A stretch of DNA of 64,000 nt, from positions 23,188,001 through 23,252,000 of the forward strand of contig OY992835.1 in the NCBI GenBank assembly GCA_963921425.1, written 5' to 3'. Positions 20,977 to 33,450 of this stretch are shown piece by piece. The notes under the pieces were generated by a model, which was given only the letters and a program-made list of their open reading frames with translations, ran no database searches and was not told the origin of the DNA. Position 1 is the stretch's first letter; each line of letters begins with the position of its first letter. This DNA comes from Dryas octopetala. Taxonomy: Eukaryota; Streptophyta; Magnoliopsida; Rosales; Rosaceae. The position numbers and the translations under genes were made by a program.

Positions 20977-21924
20977 TGGTTCATTAATTTTCATTGAGCG
21001 TTGAAGAAGGTCGATGGTATGATCCATGCCTCCATGGGTGGGTTGGCTCGACATCGACCACTTTGGCCCACATAATATATAATAATTTGTGATTTTGTTT
21101 GTATTCCCATGGTGAGGTTCGAACCAGTTTTATGCTAAGGGACAAGGACCTCTAGTTATATACATAGTTACGTACACTTTAATTACACTAATTAATATTA
21201 ATTGTTTGATTCTTCAAATTTTAAATCCTCTCAAAGCTTAGATTGGGTTGACTGATCATACATAATTTAGAATTCTCAGTCACGAATGTTGATCCATCCA
21301 TGAACCCATAGATTCATAAGTAAGTATATGTAACAAAAAAAAGAGACATTGCCCCCAAAAAATTCAATTTGATTTTTTCTTTAGTTATTATATTTGACTT
21401 TTAATTTTAGTGGTGTATTATAAATCTACATAATATATAACAAAAGAAACATTCATAATACATTTTGTGTGTAGAAGAATTCACATTCATAGATACATAA
21501 TTCTTAAATTTGTAACACATGATTATGATTGAAAGAAACAAAAATAAGTAATTTAGAAAATTCAAATACTAAAGGACTAACCACTCACATCAATATTCAA
21601 TATGAATATGGTGCAGCTAGCAATGGTCACGTTTCTTTTCCAAAATGCTGTTAATTAACAGAAGAAATATTCTATTACTCAACGAAACCTTTCTTGTACT
21701 CTTTCATTTGGAGCTCTCACACACACTTCCAATAGCAAAGCATACATTTGGAGGTCTCACACTTATTTCCAAGAGCAAAGCACCCATTGATCATCCTTAC
21801 CTGCTCCTCCTCCAGATTCCTTTACAAACTTTAAAAGCATCCCCAGCTCATAACCTTCTCAAACTTTATAATTATTAGCATGTAACAACCACAGTCTTCT
21901 CTAAGAAACCATTTTCAAACCCAA
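20977..21924. other. Intergenic, upstream of the GRAS gene
   Basis: No supported gene. The frame at 21645-21878 has no domain I recognise and lies just upstream of the GRAS start, so it is probably promoter or 5' UTR. Confidence 0.6.
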
Positions 21925-23187
21925 ATGAATTCATCATTGTCACCATTATCACCATCATCATTGTTGTCGTCGTCGTCATCATCAATCCATATGGAAGCCT
22001 TAAAGCCCAAAGAAATAGGCTTACATCTCATTCACCTCCTCATCAAGTGTGCTAACCATGCATCATCCGGTAACCTCCACCGTGGCGATGCATGTCTCCG
22101 CCAAATCTCACAGCTTGCCTCCGTGAATGGTGATTCCATGCAAAGGCTTGCGGCCCGTTTTGCTTCAGCCCTCGCAGTTCGGCTCGTCAAGCGTTGGCCT
22201 GGCCTCTACAAGGCCCTAAATCATAACACCAAATGCCCTAAACAAGAATTCGACCGGGCTCGCCTCATCTTTGCAAAGGCCTTCCCTTATCTTGGCTTTG
22301 CTTACTCCATCATTGCTTGGACTTTGATCCGAGCCATGTCTGGGAAGCGTGTGATCCATATCATAGACTTGGGTTCCGAAGACCCAAATTTATAGGCTCT
22401 GCTGATGCAGAGCCTCGCACTTTTTCCAGATGGGCCTCCCCATTTGAAAATTACTTGTGTCCATAGTAGCAAATCTGTCTTGGACAAGTTGGGCCCAAAG
22501 CTTGTAAGAGAGGCAGAGGCCTTGGACATGGCCTTTCAATACAACCCATTAAATGTGAGCCTAAGAGAGTTGACCATAGATATGCTCAAGGTCAGGTTAG
22601 GAGAAGCATTGGGCTTTGTCTCAATTCTCAATCTACACGTGTTGTTGGCCCAGGATGACCAGGAAAACTTACACTTTGGGCCTAGCAAGCGCAACAATGG
22701 TGTCAAGGACGGTGAGCAAATGGGCCAATTTCTAGCGACGGTTAGGTCCATGTCACCAAAAGTGGTGTTGTTGGTGGAACAAGAAGCTCACCATAATTTG
22801 AACCGTTTGGTGGACAGGTTCATTGAGGGTTTGCACTATTACAGTGCAATGTTCGATTCATTGGATGCAAGTTTTGTAATGGGAAGGTTGTCGAGTGAGG
22901 AACGATTTGTTTTGGAGGAGATGTTTGGGAGAGAGATCAAGAACATTGTGGCTTGGGATGGGGTGGAAAGGAAGGAGAGGCATGAGAGATTTGCATGGTG
23001 GGTGGTTAGGTTTGGGAGAGTTGGGTTCAGTCCTGTGCGCTTGTGGTTGGATTCTAATAATGCCATGGAGGATTCCAAGGTTGAGGCTTATGGGAAAGAT
23101 GGCTACAAGATTATTAGCGACAAGACAAGTTTGATGATATGTTGGCACAAAAGGCCTTTGTATGCCGTGTCCGCATGGACTTGTTAG
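21925..23187 (+). pseudogene. SCL3: SCARECROW-LIKE 3-type GRAS regulator with one internal stop
   Basis: An intronless reading frame of 420 codons, open except for TAG at 22393-22395. Start at 21925; MEALKPKEIG at 21991 is an alternative. GRAS motifs in order: first leucine-rich region (LIHLLIKCANHASSGNL), VHIID motif (VIHIIDLGSEDPNL), second leucine-rich region (LDKLGPKLVREAEALDM), then LSPKVVLLVEQE and a C-terminal SAW motif (RPLYAVSAW). SCL3 is a positive regulator of gibberellin signalling that works against DELLA proteins. The stop falls where SCL3 has Trp just after VHIID (QWLALL in the family), so TGG to TAG is the simplest origin. Everything downstream is intact, so the lesion is recent, allelic, or an assembly error. 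A truncated 156-aa product would lack most of the GRAS fold. Confidence 0.8.
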
Positions 23188-24063
23188 CAATTGTTGTTAA
23201 TTCCTCTGTAATGGGTTCAATTGTGCTTAAGCATGGCCCAACTGTTGAAGTAGTCAAGCCCACCTACATATAAAAGCTTGGTTTTGCTATACAAGTGCTC
23301 AAGCTACCCAATCTCAATTAGGATTTGTAGTTACAAAAATTCAATTTGACGTTCAAATCAGTAATTTTCACTATTGAAATGTTGTTTTTTTTAGTTGTTT
23401 TATTACATAGGATTCTAAAGGTACTCCCAATTTTCTTTCTCTAACCCTCCTAATTTTTCCCCCCTTAATCTTAGGATTCTACTATCAATTATAAAAAAAA
23501 AAAAAACCGATCCACCCTCTACCACCCAACCCACCCCTCCTCTCCTCTCCTCTCCTCTCCTCTTCCTCTCTCTTTCTCTATCTTTCTCTCTTCCTTTAAA
23601 CCTCTCTATCTATTCACTTCTCTCTCCGACCATAGTAAGGGGAATGTAATAAGAATTAAGAAGTGTACAATAAATCCAAAATGTAATAATTGGAACATGA
23701 AATAATGCATTTGATGCACGATATGTTATATTTTTAATTACATTATTGTTGTTTGTTAATGGATTTATTAGTGAGCGTTATTTGTGCTTTGTATTTATTA
23801 TGTTACATGCTAAATATTAATGTAAACTATTAAAAACACCCTATTTTGATATACATTAATTCAAAACCTCCAATCTTTATTAAACTATTTCAAAACCCCC
23901 TGTTAACACTTAATATCTCTGTAAACCCCCTAGTCAACTTCTAATAAGAAAAGTTTGACTTTAATTTTTTTAAATATACCAGGTTTACCCCTGTTTTGTT
24001 TTCCTACATCAACAACATTAATTACCGTACCGTTTTTTTAGTTACCCCTGTTCTTGCGCTTGC
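23188..24063. other. Intergenic between GRAS gene and MULE
   Basis: No gene. Includes a (CTCTC)n tract near 23535-23600. The left terminus of the MULE must lie somewhere around 23.8-24.1 kb, but I could not find a convincing terminal inverted repeat. Confidence 0.5.
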
Positions 24064-24141
24064 GATGTTCATCGTGAGCTTGAATCTTCATCATGAGCTT
24101 GAATCTTCATCATCGTGAGCTTGAATCTTCATCGTGAGTTT
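24064..24141 (+). repeat. Short GAGCTTGAATCTTCATC tandem repeats
   Basis: Three to four imperfect copies of CGTGAGCTTGAATCTTCAT lie in a row upstream of the transposase gene. They may be subterminal repeats of the MULE. Confidence 0.6.
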
Positions 24142-24594
24142 CTTCATCTTCATATGCGATTCTCTTCGTGCGATTCGTGAGCTTGAGATCGGATTCTGCG
24201 GGGTGTTTTCTGTGATCGGGGGAGGTCTTCATCGGATTTTGGAGTAATTGAATCTGCGCGAGCTTGTTATCGGATTGTTCGGGGTGTTGTGATCGGATTG
24301 TTCTGATTGTGATCGGGAGGTTTTCATCGGAGCTTAGTAGACCAAATTCGAATTATGTTGAAATTCAGTTTCAGTGTAGCAATTCTGTGGAAATTCAGTT
24401 TCAGTTACACTTGTGTTTTTTCTTTGTTTGTTTTATTTTAAGTCAGAAATTGAAACTGATATTGCCTAAACTTATTAAGAAATTGAATTGCAATACTGAT
24501 TATGTTGTTCTGTTTTAACAGTTTCAATTGATTTTATTTTGTTAGTCAGTGTTTACTTACTTTTTTGTTTTATGTTTTCTTATCATGTAGCTTA

Positions 24595-27281
24595 ATGGAT
24601 GTTGGTGTGATTTCAAGAGTTACTTGTGACAGTAAGTCAGTTCTTTTGTCATTGTTTTCCGGTGTTACCTATGAATGGATTTGTAGTGAAGTAATAAAGA
24701 GATTCAATCATTTGAAGGCAGGGCAATTTAGGTTATCTTACTCTTTACCGAATCTTGAAAGTTGCAAATTGGAATGTGATATGGATGTTCACTTGATGTT
24801 AGCTTCTTTGCCTTTGTTTAAACTTTCATATGTTGATATACTTGTGAATCACGATGGTGTTCTTGTTGAGTATGTTGCTTGTAGTGCTCCTAGTACATCA
24901 TCTAAAGATACAAGTGCTAGTGAAGTCTCTTATACAAGAAAGAAAGGTGCAAGTTGTTCATCTTCTGAAGAGTTTGAGAGTTTGATTGATCCGAATCAGT
25001 ATTTAGGTGATTTTGGAACTGCTGAAACTAAAAGTTATCTATCGAAAGAGTGGGAAGGTTATATTGATCATGTTGGACAAAAATTTGAGGGCGGTGTAGC
25101 TGAATTTCGTTTGAAATTGGTGAAATATGCTGTTCAGATGGGATTCAAATTTGTATATGCGAAGAATGACAAAGATCGGATTATAGCTGAATGTTTTGAG
25201 AAGAATTCACACGGTTGTAAATGGCGTGTGTATGCAGTGTTATGTAGAGCAAATGGATTTTGCTATATTCGTACTATGAATAATCAGCATACATGCCGTG
25301 AAGTTGTTCGTGAGACTAAAGGTAAGATGATGAGTTCACGAATTGTATCATCAATTGTGAAAGATGAGCTTCGTTTGAAGCCATCTTTGAGACCTATTGA
25401 CATTGTGCAGGAACTGAAACTGAACTATGGTTTGGATTTCAGTTATCAAAATGCATGGAAAGGTAAAGAGATGGCAAAGCTTCTTGTTCATGGTGATGAG
25501 GAGGCCTCTTTTCAAAATTTAGCTTGGTACGTTGAAGCTGTGAAGATTTCAAATCCAGGCACACATTGTGTTTTACAGTTGGATGAGTCAAGTGGTCGGT
25601 TTCAGAGATTTTTCATTTCATATTCTGCATGTATTCAAGGATATAGATGGTGTCTTCCCATGGTTCATGTTGATGGAACTTTTTTGAAAGGGAAGTATTT
25701 GGGTCATTTGCTTGCTGCAAATGGAAGGGATGGTGATAAAGGTACGTCTTTTTTTTTTAGTTGCAGTTGTTTATTGATTTCGTTGCTTCCTTCCTCGATT
25801 TTTAAGGGTAAATCCCTATTTTTGATCCAATCTCCTCCTAGGGTATAGAATGGGCTTGGTGGAGGCATTATGTTAGGGTTTAGCTACGGGATTTTGGGCG
25901 GAGCCCAAAATCTCGTAGCTAAACCCTAACATAAATGCCGACAAACCAGGTATTTGTAATATTGAAACTTTTAATTGACTTAATTATATATGGCTCTAAA
26001 GATATTAATTCAGTTCAGTGTAGGAATTTTTTGGTAGATCAGTTTCAGTGTACCAATTCTGTGGAAATTCAGTTTCAGTCTAATATGGCAGTGAAAGTTA
26101 AAAAATAGAAAGATTGAGTTTATTTGACTTGGTTACAGTTACAGTTCAGTAAATTATCATATTTTATTCTTTTGCTTTATTAGTTACACTTCGGCTTTTT
26201 CTTTGTTTGTTTTATTTATTTTTCTGTAGGTATATTTCATCTTGCTTATGCTATTGTGGATTCTGAGTCTGAAGACAATTGGACTTGGTTTTTTGAAAAT
26301 TTGTATCAAGTTTTGGCACCCCAAGGTCGTACAGTTACATTCATTTCAGATCGTAATCCTGGCTTGTTAGAAGGTGTTAACCGTATTTTTCTTTCCTCAC
26401 CTCATGCATATTGTTATTTTCATTTGGTAGGAAATTTGAAAAATAAGTTGCCTGTGAAAGTAATTGGTAAATATTTGAGAGAACGTGTTCTGAATTTATT
26501 CATGAAATGTGCATATACGCCAACGGTTGAGATTTTTTACAAACATTTGGCTGATTTGGAAAAATAAGGGCATGACAATGCTAAGAAATTCTTAGAGAGC
26601 ATTCCGTTTGAACATTGGGCGTGTGCTTTTTTTAAAGGTAATCGGTATGGGGTTATGGCAAATGGCTTATCTGAGTCTTTTAATTTTTGGATCCTCAAGT
26701 TTCGTTCATTGCCCATATTTGAAATGGTTGATGGTATTAGAGTTCAAATAATGGAAACTATGGACAAAAGAAGGACTGAGGCTAGTAGTTGGCATAATGT
26801 TCTTTGTCCTAAAATGGATGAGATGTTGAGGAAGTATATGGAAGTGGGTAGGCATTGGAAGATTGCCCGATCATATGATTCTGTTTATGAGGTGTTCGGT
26901 CCACATTCTGTTTTAGTTGATTTGAACTCCAACTTTTGTACTTGTCGTAGATGGAAAATTGAAGAGTTCCCTTGTGCTCATGCTCTTGTAGCAATTCAAA
27001 GAGAGGGTAAAAATGTCTATGATTACATTGAAGACGAATTTAAATCTGGTTACTATAGGAATTCCTATGCAGCTGCAATTCTTCCCATTCCTGATATTGA
27101 GATATCTGCTTATGATGCTTCTGATTTTGTTATTCCTCCTTTTACAAAGAGGCCTCCTGGAAGACCAAGATCAACGAGGTATAAGTCTATTGGAGCCAGT
27201 TCAAGATCTATTAAATGTGGTAGATGTGGTAAAGTTGATGGCCACAATAAGAAAACATGTACTGCTCCTTTGAGGAATTGA
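24595..27281 (+). pseudogene. MULE transposase (MURA), near-intact
   Basis: Exon 1 is 24595-25741 and exon 2 is 26230-27281 (GT-AG, phase 1), together 732 codons. An N-terminal MuDR domain (~1-110) is followed by a FAR1-like zinc domain (~165-240, with CFEKNSHGCKWR and the HTC ending) and the MULE catalytic core. The catalytic acids are D in HVDGTFLKG, D in ISDRNPGLL and E in NGLSESFNFW. A SWIM zinc finger (CTCRRWKIEEFPCAHAL) and a C-terminal CCHC knuckle (CGRCGKVDGHNKKTC) follow. All key residues are visible. One in-frame TAA at 26565-26567 breaks exon 2; the frame is open on both sides. A TAG acceptor just before the start suggests a 5' UTR intron. A 37-bp-arm hairpin sits in the intron. 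Confidence 0.88.
25864..25939. repeat. Near-perfect hairpin in the transposase intron
   Basis: Left arm GGCATTATGTTAGGGTTTAG... and right arm ...CTAAACCCTAACATAAATGCC are complementary over ~37 bp with one mismatch and one single-base bulge, around a loop of about 3 nt (GGA). It includes a TAGGGTTTAG word and its complement. It may be a tiny foldback insertion or a small-RNA precursor. Confidence 0.85.
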
Positions 27282-28059
27282 TTTCTTTGTTTTTGTAGTT
27301 TAGTTTCAGTTTATGAAATTGAATTTAAGGATTTCTTGGAATTATTACATTGAATTAGATTGATGATTCTTGAAATTTTGATTATGTAGTCCTGTATTCT
27401 TGGATTTTGGAATTTTCAAATGGAATCTGTTTGGTTTTCTTGTTTTTAGTATTATTTTCGAAGGTGAAACTGTTTTGATATAGTTTCAGTTGAATATTTT
27501 GTATTATTAGGGATTTTGGTTTATGATTGTAGTTGAATGTTATTATCTGACTTATGATACAATTATTATATTCCAGTTGATAGCTTATTAACAATGAGAC
27601 TGTTCATTCTCTTGAAACTGAAAAGACGTAACCTCTTTCTCTGAACATGGCAACTGAAACTGTTTTTTAAGTGAAACTGTATTGTAAGTGAAACTGTTTT
27701 GCAAGTGAAATTGTTTTTCAAGAGAAACTGTTTTGTAAAAGTTGACAAGTGCGTTGGTGTTATTGCGAGTTTTTTTGGTCCTACAAGCAAAGTTGACAAC
27801 ATTTAAATACAGTTTCAGTTACTTTTAGTGTCCAATTTTAGTTATTGTTTAACAGTTACACTAACTTAATGACCAAGAAGTTTTTTTTTTTTTAAAGTGA
27901 AATTGTTTAGACATTACAAAAATTACAGAAATAAAAGAACTATTTATATACAAGTAATAAATTTAAGAAATTAGATCAATGTTTGAATTTAGCAAAAAAT
28001 TACAGAAATAAACCAACTACTTATATACAAGTCATAAATATAAAAGTCTCGACATTTTA

Positions 28060-31000
28060 TCAATGTTTGAATTTCGCCATGATATGATCAAACTTGTTGT
28101 TGGCTTCTGGTCTCTTAACTTTTTTGCCCAATATGTTCAACCAGCTAAGTGGATGATCCATGAACTTCTTCAGGACTTGTATTTTGAATTTCTGCACATC
28201 TGTCTTTGTGAAAGGGTTCTTAAATGGAGCTCCCCTTTGAATTTGCTCTGTGTAGTACATGACTAGGAATCCACAATCATTTCTACAATAGACAAGTTAC
28301 AATTACAGTCAAACTTACAGTTACAGTCATTCCTTTATTCTGAAATATATATTTGCACTTTTTAAAATATGTAATAATACTTACGTTCCCGATTTTTGCT
28401 GGGGACAGTTGTTGTCATCTTCAATTGGCATTTCAATGTTGTGTTCCAACAGCCAAGTCAATGTTACTTTCTCATCCTCATTCAGTTGCACTTGATATAA
28501 GTCATCTAGTTTCTGTTGATTTGCCTGGTTTAGGGAAATTGGACCTATTTGTTTCACTAGATTCTGCCTCCTTGTCCCTTTAGCTAAATCTTGTGCAGCA
28601 TTCTTTTTGGATTCTGTGAGGAATTGATCCACGTAATCTTTCTACATGTTTAAGACAACATATGTCAGTGTAACTGAATGAATCATATGTTAGTGTAATT
28701 TAATGTTAATATACATTTTGTTTGTTTCTTACCAAATACTTTGCATTTTCAAAGCATACATCACTTCCGTTCACATTACTTGATCTGAGGGAATTGAAAT
28801 GCGTCCACTTTCTATTCTTCAAGTCAAGCATAAGTAGTGTGAAGTGGCTCTTTTTTGTAGATAGCATAGGAAACAGGAATTTGTCATATTTTGGCAAGCG
28901 TTGCAACAATTCGTTCAAAAGGAATCCAACGATGCCATTGTCGTTTTTCTCTTTCAAAAATCTCTGATGTTCTCAAGAAAAATAGATTTGAATTTGATAA
29001 AGCATACATATACACATTTAGAATTAATAGTAGAAATAAATAATGCAGTTTCAGTTCTTACCCAGGCATAAGTACTGAAAATGAATGTACCACTTTCTTG
29101 TAGCTCTTCTTGCAATAAGTGATTATATGAGTCGACAACCTATGTTTTGTGATGAATTTCAATGTTAGAAATTAGTATTTTAAGGTATAAGAAGTATAGA
29201 AGAATGAAATTGAGCATGTGTTACTTTCATGCTTTTATCTTACAGTATTTGCCACATCATGCTCTTTGATCAATTGGTCCACATCCTCGCGTGATACTGT
29301 CCATCCAGGTTTACCACACCAAAAGAATTCACTGTTTGATAAAGAAAACAATTTCAGTTACAGTATAAATTCAATTGCAGTGTGAAGATTCAGTTTCAGT
29401 CTAGTATTGCAGTGAAACTTCATATGTAAAAAGATGGAGTTTATTTGACTTACTCAAATTCAGCTTCTTTCCAGTAATATATGATTTGTGCTTTCAATTC
29501 AGGTTCCATCATCTTGTACACTGCACATCTGCCCCATGGGATTTTTCTCCTTTTTTGATCTACTACTGCTGAATCAACAGTTGCAGTGGTTTCAACAGTT
29601 TCAGTGGTTTGAGTGTTGTCGAGTTCCTCAACATCATCAGGACCCACTTGTGAAATTGGCATTGCAACTTCGGCAGTTTTGATGGTGGTCCTTGTCTTTT
29701 TCTTTCCACAGTCATAATCGAATTCAGGGTACTCTAACTTCTTCCTCTTTCTTTGTTTCATCCGTAATATTGCTGACAGGTTTTGGATGAAATGCTTATT
29801 TGATATCTTTAATGCCTGGCAGGGAGTTTCAGGAGTATTCTTTTCCTTCAAGAACTCTACCTCTTTGATGAGTTCGTTCTTGATGTGGATTATTTCACTT
29901 TGGATGTCTTCTAGGTTCTTGATCTGAAGCTCTAGGCTGCAGTTCTCAGTTGCTATTGCCAAAAGGTCATTACTCATTCCCTTCACTTGTTCATTCAATC
30001 CATTTACATGTTCATTTAGAGATGCATTTGTAGCATGCAACATTTGCATCTGAAATTCAACTTCAGAATTTTGTTGTTTTTCAATATGCAACATGTGCTT
30101 CAGTTCTTCATTTTCTCTATTTTTTTCCTGTAACTGTTCACGAAGTTTGTCAGCTTCCTCTTTCAGCATGTTGAATTGATGTTTTAGATCATTCCTTTCT
30201 CGTGTAAGCTCCTCATTCTCAGTCATTTCTTCTGCCAGCATTTCTTGAGTCGATATTCTTTGATATTCGACTCCATGTGGAACTTTAATTTGCCTATAAT
30301 TTTCTTCCCTTTCTCTCAGATAATGACCTTCCAATGAGCCAACAATGTCTCGAAAAACATCATTGCCGCCTGTCTGGTCTCCACCTTCGACATCTTCATT
30401 TTCAGTTGCAGCATCAGATTCAGTTTCAGTTGCACTGCTGTCAGACTCATTCCCTTCTTCTTCATTTTCATCTTCTTCTTCTACAGGTTCATCCTCATCT
30501 TTCTTTTCCTCTTGTTTTTTGTTGTCATTTTTCCCCTTTGCAGTGTCATCCACTTGTTCTTCCTCATCAGATTCAGTTTCTGGAGGTCCACCTTGCTCTT
30601 CTTCCTCATCCTCACTTCCTTCCTCATCATTGCTTTTTCCCTCATCCTCCTCGTCAGATTCAGTTTCAGTGTGTCCACCCTGCTGTTCTTCCTCATCGTC
30701 ACTTCCTTCCTCACAATCGCTTTTTCCCTCATCTTTCTCTGCAGCCTCATCCAGTACTTTGTGTTTCTTTTTTGGACCCTCTTGGTTTGTATTTCTTCGC
30801 CTGATCCTTAAGTTCTTTCTTGCCATCTGCATAGTTGCAATATAAGGTATTGCAATAATAGTTACAATACAATAATTTCAGATTCAGTATAGATAATGTT
30901 TTTTTCACTTACCATTTGTACTAATGACATGTCTTCTTCAAAATCATCATCATCATCATCATCATCCTCATTACTACTGTCAACATCTTCTTCTGCAAAC

Positions 31001-32689
31001 TGCACATTTACATTAGTGTTAGTATCATTGAGAAAACAGTTTCAGTATATTAATAATACAATTACAGCTTAATTAGAATAGAAATTTTTACCTTTATATC
31101 TGCAAGTTTTGTCTTTCTCAAAGCTGCAATCAATTTCAACAAGTCCCACTTTACAATTGTTGGACTCATGTTTTCTCTTCCTTCTATTGGTTTTATAACT
31201 CTAGTTTTCTCACAAAACTAATACTGTGAAGATACAATAAATAAAGATATAGTTACAATCATATCAACATATTGTAAAATAATATTAATAAAAAATAGAA
31301 AAATGTAATTACGTACCAAAATCATTATAACACATCCACTGACAGAACTGCCCTGTGGACTATTCCTCAAATTATTTCTCAAGAAATCTCTTATGGCTCT
31401 TGCCCATGCAAACGATTTCATTTTCTTGATGTTTTCTATCGGGGAGACTAAATTCCATGCAAGTGTGTACCCCGAATTTGCAAAGAAGATGATAGTTAAC
31501 ATCAAGATAACAATCAGCCTCACCACATCATCCGTTCTGTCTGCTTGAAGGGCTTTTGTAAGTGCATTTTCAGCTTCTTTTTTGGTCACTCTTATGTCTT
31601 CACTGAAATATCTCTTTACAAAACTTGAATCACATCTTGTGCAGCCATAGTTGTCGATTTGTACTTCCTTTCCATGACTTGGCAACCCAAACATCTGTGC
31701 AACATCTTCAACTTCAATTGCTTCAAATCTTCCCCCAATTTTGAATTTGTGTGTTCTTGTGTCATACAAGCTGAGGATTTGGTGGATCTGCTGGTCTGAT
31801 TTCCTGTGCTCTTTCTTTGTTATTAATCCTCTGTTGCAGGCATCGAAAAAAGTCCAAAAAGGAGTCTGTTTTAACTTGTCCAGATGCTTCTGCTGTAGAC
31901 TAGGCTTGATGCTTTGGAGGATATTCAAAAAGCTCACCAGGTTAGATCGATATTGTATACCTGGATTCCTTTTAGCGTCCTTCGCTGGTGATTTTTTCTG
32001 ACTCTATAAATGTTTAAACAGTTACACTTATTAGGATATGCTATGAATTGAAACATGTCAAGGTATACTCAAACATAAGAAACATGTCCAGGTACATTTC
32101 CTAGTCCCATATTCAGTTACATTGCATTTATAGTAAAGTAAAGTAAACATGTGCAAATGGATAATTATGGTGAAACTGTTTATGTGTAAATGGATAATTA
32201 TAGTGAATTTATAGCAAGTGAATTTATATCAAGAACAATTATGTGCTTGAAATTAGCTCAGTCAAATGATGAAACCATATTACATTATGCAACTTAGTGA
32301 AACTGTTTTCTCCTACACTAAGTGAAACTGTTTTCTCCTACACTAAGTGAAACTGTTTTCTCCTACACTAAGTGAAACTGTTTTCTCCTACACTAAGTGA
32401 AACTGTTTCCTCCTAGACTAAGTGAAACTGTTTCCTCCTAGACTTGGTTGTAGTTACATAAATTTGTGCAACTTGCATAAACTAGGTGAAACTACATCAG
32501 TCAAATCACGAAACCATATTACATTATGCAACTTAGTGAAACTGTTTCCTCCTACACCAAGTGAAACTATTTCCTCCTACACTAAGTGAAACTGTTCTTA
32601 TTTAGAAATTGAGTTGCAATTGTTTTTTGTCGTTTTACCTTATGTTTCGGTGCTTTGTTTTGTTTTGTTGCTTGCTTCCCCTTTGCCAT
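28060..32689 (-). pseudogene. MULE-borne DUF1985-like / Ulp1 (C48) protease gene
   Basis: Exon ends are supported for 32689-32639 (MAKGKQATKQNKAPKHK), 32003-31317, ~31225-31092, ~31009-30913, ~30827-29453, ~29332-29247, 29140-29062, ~28968-28731, a segment near 28642-28385 and the last exon ending at 28060. An N-terminal DUF1985-like domain (VSFLNILQSIKPSLQQ...FGLPSHGKE) leads to an Asp/Glu-rich stretch, a coiled coil (~30250-29800) and a C-terminal Ulp1-like cysteine protease. Catalytic positions: His in KSHFTLLML, Asn where Asp is usual (THFNSLR), Gln in CPQQKSG, Cys in NDCGFLVMY. Such proteases resemble SUMO peptidases; their role in the transposon is unknown. Under my model exon 3 opens with TAT TAG, so it is either broken or spliced differently. 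Confidence 0.72.
32296..32443. repeat. 25-bp tandem array containing GAAACTG
   Basis: About six head-to-tail copies of AGTGAAACTGTTTTCTCCTA plus CACTA, in intron 1 of the Ulp1 gene; two or three more degenerate copies follow near 32530-32600. Each contains the element-wide GAAACTG word. Confidence 0.88.
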
Positions 32690-32994
32690 TTTTTAAACCC
32701 TGCAATTTTGAAAGTAGTCACAGTTATTAGAATATACTAGTGACCTTGCTGAAAGTAGTCACAGTTTTAGAACCCTACAAATTTGCATAAGAAACACAAA
32801 TTCAATTCAAATATAGTTACATTAGTACACTTACCCAGAATATCCACAAATTTTTATGTCCCAGAATACCGAGAAGAAAATTATGTACACTTACCTTTTC
32901 TGCAAAAATTCTTTATGTTTGTTGTCGATTTTGGTTTCTTCAGCTAATATATGTGTTGGTTTGTAGGAGAAGGAGTAGATTTCGGAATGAGAAA

Positions 32995-33450
32995 TCGTGG
33001 GGGGTGAGTGGCGGAAGTTGAAGAGTGAGTGGGTTCTGAAACTGTTTTCGGAGGGGGGAGTGGGTTCTGAAACTGCTTTCGTGATGGAATCAGAAATCGT
33101 GGGGGGGGGGGAGTTGGGGGAAGTTCAGAGGGAGTGGATTCTGAAACTGATTTCGCAATGGAATGAGAAATCGTGGTGGGGAGAAGTGGGGAAGGTTGAA
33201 GGGGGATGGGTTCTGAAACTGTTTTCGTGGGGGGCAGTGGGTCTGAAACTCTTTCAGTGATGGAATGAGAAATCTTGGAGGGGGGAGTGGGGAAGTTGAA
33301 GGGGGATGGGTTCTGAAACTGTTTTCGTGGGGGGGGGGGGGAGTCGGTTCCAAAATTTTTTCTAATGGAAGGAGAAATCTTGGAGGAGGGAGTATGGAAA
33401 ATTGAAATGGGTTCTGAAACTGTTCGTGGGAGAGAGGGTCTGAAACTGTT
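32995..33450. repeat. GC-rich subterminal repeats of the MULE
   Basis: Imperfect repeats of GGGTTCTGAAACTGTTTTCG spaced about 30-100 bp apart, with G-rich runs between, lie upstream of the Ulp1 gene. The overlapping Pro-rich (minus) and Gly/Trp-rich (plus) frames come from the repeat. It is a probable terminal or promoter region of the element. Confidence 0.7.

Noticed and set aside
30334-30845. Plus-strand Ser/Phe-rich ORFs of 99-166 codons
   Set aside because: Antisense of the Asp/Glu-rich stretch of the Ulp1-type gene; the minus strand has the coherent exon structure and coiled coil.
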